From an uncultured Prevotella sp. (GTDB taxonomy: Bacteria; Bacteroidota; Bacteroidia; Bacteroidales; Bacteroidaceae): DNA of 10,674 bases. Below, piece after piece: positions 6,397 through 10,674 of this stretch. A program made the translations under genes and the position numbers. The stretch spans positions 1 to 10,674 of the forward strand of contig URJQ01000098.1 of NCBI GenBank assembly GCA_900548195.1, given 5' to 3'. The notes below the pieces were generated by a model. It had not been told where the DNA came from. It did no database searches and was given only the letters and a program-made list of their open reading frames with translations. Within the stretch, counting starts at the first letter, position 1. Every line of letters begins with the position of its first letter.

Positions 6397-6423
6397 CACA
6401 TTTCAATGTGGTCGGGATTTTTT
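6390..6423 (+). terminator. Intrinsic terminator (attenuator) before pheA
   Basis: TCCCG (6390-6394) pairs with CGGGA (6413-6417). After one C/U mismatch and a U-G pair, CACAT (6397-6401) pairs with ATGTG (6406-6410) around a TTCA loop. A run of six T (6418-6423) follows. It lies between the leader peptide stop and the pheA ATG (40 nt downstream), with no gene in between to terminate. It therefore acts on the operon's own transcript. Confidence 0.9.
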
Positions 6424-6463
6424 CATATAGTAATAAAAACTGAAATATAACGATAATTGGATA

Positions 6464-7294
6464 ATGAAAAGAATAGCGATACAAGGAGTGATAGGGTCAT
6501 TCCACGACATAGCCGCACATCAGTATTATGAAGGCGAACAGATTCAACTAATCTGTTGCAATACATTCGAGGACGTGTTTCGTTGCGTGAAAGAAGACCC
6601 TACTGCCATCGGAATGCTTGCCATCGAGAATACCATTGCAGGAAGCTTGCTTCATAATTATGAGTTGCTTCGCGATTCAGGCACGACGATAGTGGGAGAG
6701 CACAAGCTCCACATCCAGCACTCCATCTGCTGTCTTCCTGATGACACAATCGACACCGTGGAAGAGGTTCATTCCCATCCTGTTGCCCTGATGCAATGTC
6801 GTCAGTATCTCGCCAAGCATCCCGCTATGAAAGCCGTAGAAGACGAAGATACTGCAGGCTCAGCTGAGAAGATCAGTCGCCTCGGCAAGAAGGGCTGGGC
6901 AGCCATCTGCCATTCTGATGCTGCAAGATATTACGGACTGAAGGTGCTGGAAGACCACATAGAGGACAACAAGCATAATTACACTCGCTTCCTCGTGGTG
7001 AGCAATCCGAGAAAAGCTGATTTCCTTCGTCCGATAAATGAAACGGACAAGTCGAGCCTCGTATTCTCTCTTCCTCACGAAGAAGGTTCGCTGAGCAAGG
7101 TGCTGACCATCCTTTCCTTCTATGGCATCAACCTTACCAAGATACAGTCGCTCCCTGTAATCGGTCATGAGTGGGAGTATATGTTCTATGTGGACGTGAC
7201 ATACAATGATCTCACCCGATACCGTCAATCCATAGACGCTATCGCTCCGCTGACAAAGGAACTGACTATCCTGGGAGAATACAAAGGGAAATAA
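6464..7294 (+). CDS. pheA: Prephenate dehydratase with ACT domain
   Basis: Converts prephenate to phenylpyruvate, the Phe-specific step, in the cytoplasm. The 276-residue protein is a monofunctional dehydratase with no chorismate mutase domain. The periplasmic-binding-like catalytic domain (about 1-180) has IENTIAGSL at 54-62, SHPVALMQC at 104-112 and the catalytic-type NYTRF at 172-176. The C-terminal ACT domain (about 197-275) has GSLSKVLTILSFYGINLTKIQSLP at 208-231. The phenylalanine-sensing ESRP motif found in many PheA proteins reads QSLP here (228-231), so feedback by Phe may differ. I think QSLP is usual in Bacteroidota but could not check. It is the first structural gene after the attenuator. 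The ATG at 6464 follows an A-rich stretch, and 74 nt separate it from the aminotransferase gene. Confidence 0.96.
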   Translation: MKRIAIQGVIGSFHDIAAHQYYEGEQIQLICCNTFEDVFRCVKEDPTAIGMLAIENTIAGSLLHNYELLRDSGTTIVGEHKLHIQHSICCLPDDTIDTVEEVHSHPVALMQCRQYLAKHPAMKAVEDEDTAGSAEKISRLGKKGWAAICHSDAARYYGLKVLEDHIEDNKHNYTRFLVVSNPRKADFLRPINETDKSSLVFSLPHEEGSLSKVLTILSFYGINLTKIQSLPVIGHEWEYMFYVDVTYNDLTRYRQSIDAIAPLTKELTILGEYKGK

Positions 7295-7368
7295 AGCTTT
7301 TCCGCCACTGCGTTGCCCGCGTTTCCGGACAATCCCATCAATATAGACCAACAACACAATTAAAGACT

Positions 7369-8538
7369 ATGAACATCAAACCGGCAGACCGCCTTAACCT
7401 CGTACAGGAATACTATTTCAGTCGCAAACTCAAGGAAGTGGCACGACTGAACAGTGAAGGCAGAGACATCATAAGCCTTGCAATAGGCTCTCCTGATATG
7501 CCTCCGTCACAGCAGACCATCGACAAACTTGCAGAAGTGGCTTCGCAATCATCGGCACATGGCTATCAGCCTACAGGAGGCACTCCCGAACTTCGTCAGG
7601 CAATGGCACATTTCTATAAGCGTTGGTACGATGTGGATGTAAATCCTGACACAGAAGTCCTCCCGCTGATAGGCTCAAAGGAAGGCATTCTCCATATCAC
7701 GCTTGCCCTCTGTAATCCTGGCGACAAAGTGCTTGTCCCAAATCCAGGATATCCTACCTATACCTCTCTGAGCAAGATTCTCGGACAGCAGATAGTCAAT
7801 TATGACCTCTCTGAAGACAACGGGTGGCAACCTGATTTCGATGCTTTGGAGCAGATGGACCTGGAAGGAGTGAAACTCATGTGGACCAATTATCCGAATA
7901 TGCCTACCGGTGGTCGCGCTATGAGAGAAACTTACGAAAGGCTTGTGGCATTTGCCAAGCGTCACAATATCGTAATAGTCAATGATAATCCTTACTCTTT
8001 CATCCTCTCGGAAGAGCGTCTTTCCATCCTTCAGGTGCCTGGAGCCAAGGAATGCTGCATTGAGTTTAATTCCATGTCAAAGAGCCACAATATGCCGGGA
8101 TGGCGCGTGGGAATGTGTATTGCCAACCCACAGATTATCTCATGGGCCCTGAAAGTGAAGAGCAACATCGATTCCGGCACATTCCGCGGACTACAGCTCG
8201 CAGCCGCAGAAGCTCTGAACAACAGTACTCCCGAGTGGCATCATGAAGCCAACGTGGTGCGTTACCGTCGTCGCCGCGATATTGCAGAGAAGATAATGCA
8301 CGTGCTCGGCTGCACATTCGACCCTCAGCAGGTGGGAATGTTCCTCTGGGGAAGAATACCTGACTCTTACTCTTCCTGTGAGGAACTGACAGAGAAAGTG
8401 CTCAATGAGGCAAGAGTATTTATCACGCCAGGCTTCATTTTCGGATCCAACGGCGAGCGATACATTCGTATCTCCCTCTGCGCAAAGGAGGAAAAGATAG
8501 ATGAAGCTCTGAATAGAATCAAGAGCGTCTTCGAGTAA
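7369..8538 (+). CDS. PLP-dependent class I/II aminotransferase, probable aromatic
   Basis: Fold-type I aminotransferase of 389 residues. The expected residues are visible: the N-terminal SLAIGSPDMPP (36-46), NYPNMPTG with Asn174 (174-181), NDNPYS with Asp206 and Tyr209 for the cofactor, SMSKSHNMPGWRVG with Lys238 as the Schiff-base lysine, and Arg367 in YIRISL for the substrate carboxylate. The position between pheA and the DAHP synthase fusion suggests that it transaminates phenylpyruvate and 4-hydroxyphenylpyruvate, or prephenate, completing Phe and Tyr synthesis. Sequence alone does not separate this from aspartate or alanine transaminase activity. The start at 7369 gives the usual family length. 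It should be transcribed from the attenuated promoter upstream of pheA. Confidence 0.92.
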   Translation: MNIKPADRLNLVQEYYFSRKLKEVARLNSEGRDIISLAIGSPDMPPSQQTIDKLAEVASQSSAHGYQPTGGTPELRQAMAHFYKRWYDVDVNPDTEVLPLIGSKEGILHITLALCNPGDKVLVPNPGYPTYTSLSKILGQQIVNYDLSEDNGWQPDFDALEQMDLEGVKLMWTNYPNMPTGGRAMRETYERLVAFAKRHNIVIVNDNPYSFILSEERLSILQVPGAKECCIEFNSMSKSHNMPGWRVGMCIANPQIISWALKVKSNIDSGTFRGLQLAAAEALNNSTPEWHHEANVVRYRRRRDIAEKIMHVLGCTFDPQQVGMFLWGRIPDSYSSCEELTEKVLNEARVFITPGFIFGSNGERYIRISLCAKEEKIDEALNRIKSVFE

Positions 8539-8640
8539 AAGAAATACAATGTCTTTGTCGTTTCCGGTGAAGAGATGAAACACCCAAACAATAAAGCAAC
8601 AAAACAACAAGATAACAAAAACAACAAAATACCGACAACT

Positions 8641-9705
8641 ATGGAGTTAGATTTATCACCACTCAGCCTTCCAAGTGACAACAAGCGCCCATTCGTCATC
8701 GCTGGACCATGTTCCGCCGAGACTGAAGAGCAAGTAATGACCACCGCAACGCAGCTTGCAGAAAAAGGATGCCACATCTTCCGTGCTGGAGTATGGAAGC
8801 CAAGAACGAAGCCAGGTGGATTCGAGGGTCACGGTGAACCTGCACTTCAGTGGATGGACCAGGCACGCAAGGAGACCAAAATGCTAATGGGCACAGAGGT
8901 TGCAACACCCGAGCACGTCGAACTGGCAATGAAATACAATATGGACGTACTATGGATTGGTGCCCGTACTTCTGCCAATCCATTTGCGATGCAATCCCTT
9001 GCTGACGCTCTCAAAGGCATTGACATTCCTGTTCTCGTCAAGAATCCTGTCAATCCTGACCTTGAGCTCTGGATTGGAGCGATGGAGCGTCTCAATGCTT
9101 CTGGAGTGAAGAAAATCGGAGCTATACACCGTGGCTTCTCTTCTTACGACAAGACTATCTATCGTAACCTCCCAATGTGGCAGATTCCTATCGAACTTCG
9201 TCGCCGCATTCCAGACCTTCCTATTTGCTGTGACCCTTCCCACATGGGCGGAAAGCGCGAGCTCGTGGCTCCTCTTTGCCAGCAGGCGATGGACCTCGGC
9301 TTTGACGGCTTGATGGTGGAAAGCCACTGCGACCCTGACAAGGCTTGGAGCGATGCCAAGCAGCAGGTGACTCCTGATGTACTCGACTATATTCTTTCAA
9401 TCCTTACAGTACGTAATGAAGTGAACACTACTGAAGATATTAAAGTACTGCGTAAGCAGATAGACCATATAGACAACAGTCTGATGGAAATCCTCTCCAA
9501 GCGAATGCGTGTATGCCGTGAAATCGGACAGTATAAGAAAGACCATAACCTTACTGTCCTCCAGACCGGACGTTACAATGAAATCCTCGACAAGCGTGGC
9601 GCTCAGGGTGCCCTCTGCGGCATGAGTCCTGAGTTTGTAAAGCAAATATTTGAGCACATCCATGAGGAGTCTGTGCGTCAGCAATTGAAAATAGTCAATC
9701 AATAA
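8641..9705 (+). CDS. aroF: Bifunctional DAHP synthase / chorismate mutase
   Basis: The fusion joins the first step of the shikimate pathway (phosphoenolpyruvate plus erythrose 4-phosphate to DAHP) to chorismate-to-prephenate. Residues 1 to about 258 are a type I-beta (KDOPS-like) DAHP synthase: AGPCSAET with metal ligand Cys24, KPRT at 53-56, DPSHMGG with His201, and VESHCD with Glu227 and Asp231. Residues about 264-350 are an AroQ-class mutase: LRKQIDHID, LSKRMRVCREIGQYKK and GRYNEIL carry the expected arginines and lysine. In the P. gingivalis enzyme of the same order, prephenate bound to the mutase inhibits the synthase. An upstream in-frame ATG at 8575 would add 22 low-complexity residues rich in Lys, Asn and Gln. 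I chose 8641 because the conserved sequence begins there and the added codons look like an A/C-rich leader. The symbol is nominal. Confidence 0.93.
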   Translation: MELDLSPLSLPSDNKRPFVIAGPCSAETEEQVMTTATQLAEKGCHIFRAGVWKPRTKPGGFEGHGEPALQWMDQARKETKMLMGTEVATPEHVELAMKYNMDVLWIGARTSANPFAMQSLADALKGIDIPVLVKNPVNPDLELWIGAMERLNASGVKKIGAIHRGFSSYDKTIYRNLPMWQIPIELRRRIPDLPICCDPSHMGGKRELVAPLCQQAMDLGFDGLMVESHCDPDKAWSDAKQQVTPDVLDYILSILTVRNEVNTTEDIKVLRKQIDHIDNSLMEILSKRMRVCREIGQYKKDHNLTVLQTGRYNEILDKRGAQGALCGMSPEFVKQIFEHIHEESVRQQLKIVNQ

Positions 9706-9710
9706 GTAGG

Positions 9711-9750
9711 TGAGTAGGTGGTCATAATAATAATTCTGACCATCTACTCA
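9711..9750. repeat. Stable hairpin between DAHP synthase fusion and tyrA
   Basis: TGAGTAGGTGGTCA (9711-9724) pairs with TGACCATCTACTCA (9737-9750): 14 bp with one G-U pair and a 12-nt loop. It is followed by an A run on the plus strand and lacks a U tract, so it is not an ordinary terminator for the operon. It starts six bases after the upstream stop codon and ends 24 nt before the tyrA start. It may protect or process the message or tune tyrA expression, or be one copy of the AAGTAGGTGA repeat (9704-9714). Confidence 0.65.
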
Positions 9751-9773
9751 TAAAAAAACTCCAGAATATCAAA

Positions 9774-10547
9774 ATGAAAATATTGATTCTCGGCGCAGGA
9801 AAGATGGGCTCTTTCTTTATCGACACTCTGTCATTCGAACACGAAGTGGCTGTATATGAGAAAAATCCACAACGTCTGCGTTATACATACAACTGCCTTC
9901 GATTCACCGAATTGGAGGAAATACGTGAGTTTGGTCCCGAACTGGTCATCAATGCCGTAACGGTGAAATACACTATTCCTGCTTTTCAGGAGGTAATACC
10001 TTTTCTTCCAGAAAACTGCATCCTTAGTGACATCTCTTCTGTGAAGACCAATCTCAAGGAATTCTACGAACAGACAGGACGCCACTACGTCTCCACCCAC
10101 CCAATGTTTGGACCTACCTTTGCCAATCTCAACCAGCTCTCAGAGGAAAATGCCATCATTATCAGTGAGGGAGACTACATGGGACGATGCTTCTTCCGTG
10201 ACCTTTACAGCAAGCTCGGACTGAATATCTACGAATACACATTCGATGAGCACGACCGCACTGTGGCTTATTCGCTCAGCATTCCTTTTGTTTCCACTTT
10301 CGTCTTTGCGGCTGTGATGAAGCATCAGGATGCTCCTGGCACCACATTCAAGCGCCACATGCGCATCGCCAAGGGTGTGCTCAATGAGGATGATTATCTC
10401 CTTCAGGAAATCCTCTTCAATCCTTATACGCATGATCAGGTGTCGGAAATTCGTACCGAACTAAAAGAATTGCTCGAAATCATCGACAATAAGGACTCTG
10501 AGGGCATGAAAGCGTATCTTAGCAAGATTCGCCATAATCTGAAATAA
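9774..10547 (+). CDS. tyrA: Prephenate dehydrogenase
   Basis: NAD(P)-dependent oxidative decarboxylation of prephenate to 4-hydroxyphenylpyruvate, the Tyr-specific step. The 257-residue protein has the N-terminal dinucleotide fold (ILGAGKMG at 5-12), the acidic end of strand two (VYEK, Glu29), DISSVK at 86-91 and STHPMFGP at 107-114. His109 corresponds to the catalytic histidine of TyrA proteins. The all-helical second domain follows from about 150. There is no chorismate mutase and no ACT domain, so it is the short type. It is the last recognisable gene of the Phe/Tyr operon. The start at 9774 gives the dinucleotide motif directly at the N-terminus. Confidence 0.94.
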   Translation: MKILILGAGKMGSFFIDTLSFEHEVAVYEKNPQRLRYTYNCLRFTELEEIREFGPELVINAVTVKYTIPAFQEVIPFLPENCILSDISSVKTNLKEFYEQTGRHYVSTHPMFGPTFANLNQLSEENAIIISEGDYMGRCFFRDLYSKLGLNIYEYTFDEHDRTVAYSLSIPFVSTFVFAAVMKHQDAPGTTFKRHMRIAKGVLNEDDYLLQEILFNPYTHDQVSEIRTELKELLEIIDNKDSEGMKAYLSKIRHNLK

Positions 10548-10564
10548 GAAAAGACCCCCTTTTA

Positions 10565-10581
10565 TCCCCCTGTAAGGGGGA
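10565..10581. repeat. GC-rich hairpin after tyrA
   Basis: TCCCCCT (10565-10571) pairs with AGGGGGA (10575-10581) around a 3-nt loop, 17 nt after the tyrA stop. No U run follows, so terminator function is uncertain. Similar C5/G5 hairpins are frequent between Bacteroidota genes (recollection, not checked). Confidence 0.5.
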
Positions 10582-10674
10582 GGCTGGGTACGTTTGGTTG
10601 TCTGAAGACCGTGGGAGCCGACAAGCCCGAGAACTTCTCCATCTCCCGCAATGTCAGCGGTCTGCGAGTAAACT
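10582..10674. other. Unassigned right edge
   Basis: This edge is GC-richer than the other spacers. Three long frames stay open: one on the plus strand in phase with tyrA after its stop, reading KTVGADKPENFSISRNVSG, and two on the minus strand. None has a start codon or a recognisable family within the window. It may be the edge of a gene or part of a dispersed repeat. Confidence 0.3.

Noticed and set aside
6023..6484. 153-codon minus-strand frame covering the pheA leader
   Set aside because: The translation is a Phe/Tyr/Lys-rich product of AT-rich leader DNA. It runs over the promoter, leader peptide and terminator, and overlaps the pheA start.
1..10674. CRISPR array, defence system, prophage or rRNA/tRNA genes
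   Set aside because: No regularly spaced repeats, no cas-like or phage-like proteins and no structural RNA genes were seen. Apart from the short repeats, the window is housekeeping chromosome.

Overview
The window looks like chromosomal DNA of a Bacteroidota bacterium, most likely a Prevotella/Segatella-type member of the Bacteroidales. Four things support this. Promoters follow the Bacteroidota consensus (TTTG, 19-21 nt, TAnnTTTG). Start codons sit behind A-rich stretches with no Shine-Dalgarno motif. A 3-deoxy-arabino-heptulosonate-7-phosphate (DAHP) synthase carries a C-terminal chorismate mutase, as described for Porphyromonas gingivalis. A DUF4491-type small membrane protein is present. 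The genus is inferred from the style of the sequence and was not established by comparison.

Layout. Positions 1-437 hold no gene I can support, but contain a 79-bp symmetric palindrome (244-322). On the minus strand, ispE (MEP isoprenoid pathway kinase) and an EamA/DMT-family transporter form a pair whose stop and start codons overlap (438-2173). A compact divergent promoter region (2174-2423) drives ispE leftward and dnaB, the replicative helicase, rightward. The dnaB stop codon abuts a 93-bp element with 18-bp perfect terminal inverted repeats flanked by TTTAA on both sides, followed by a probable terminator. Four minus-strand genes follow, probably one transcript read from 6004 down to 4145: an AlaX-type tRNA-editing protein, a HAD phosphatase, an unrecognised 95-residue protein and the DUF4491-type protein.

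The right 4.4 kb is a plus-strand operon for phenylalanine and tyrosine synthesis: pheA (prephenate dehydratase), a class I/II aminotransferase, a DAHP synthase-chorismate mutase fusion and tyrA (prephenate dehydrogenase). Together they cover the committed entry into the shikimate pathway, chorismate to prephenate, and both branches to Phe and Tyr. The reactions between DAHP and chorismate are not in the window.

The most interesting signal lies in front of pheA. A consensus promoter (6184-6215) is followed by an unannotated 25-codon ORF (6265-6342) that contains eight consecutive alternating Tyr and Phe codons (YFYFYFYF). Next comes an intrinsic terminator (6390-6423). A 7-nt segment inside the 3' part of the leader ORF (6324-6330) is perfectly complementary to the 5' side of the terminator stem (6390-6396). 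This is the arrangement of a ribosome-mediated transcription attenuator tuned to both Phe and Tyr, controlling exactly the operon that makes them. Trp attenuation leaders are known in Bacteroidota (the Bacteroid-trp RNA motif); I do not know of a described Phe/Tyr counterpart in this phylum.
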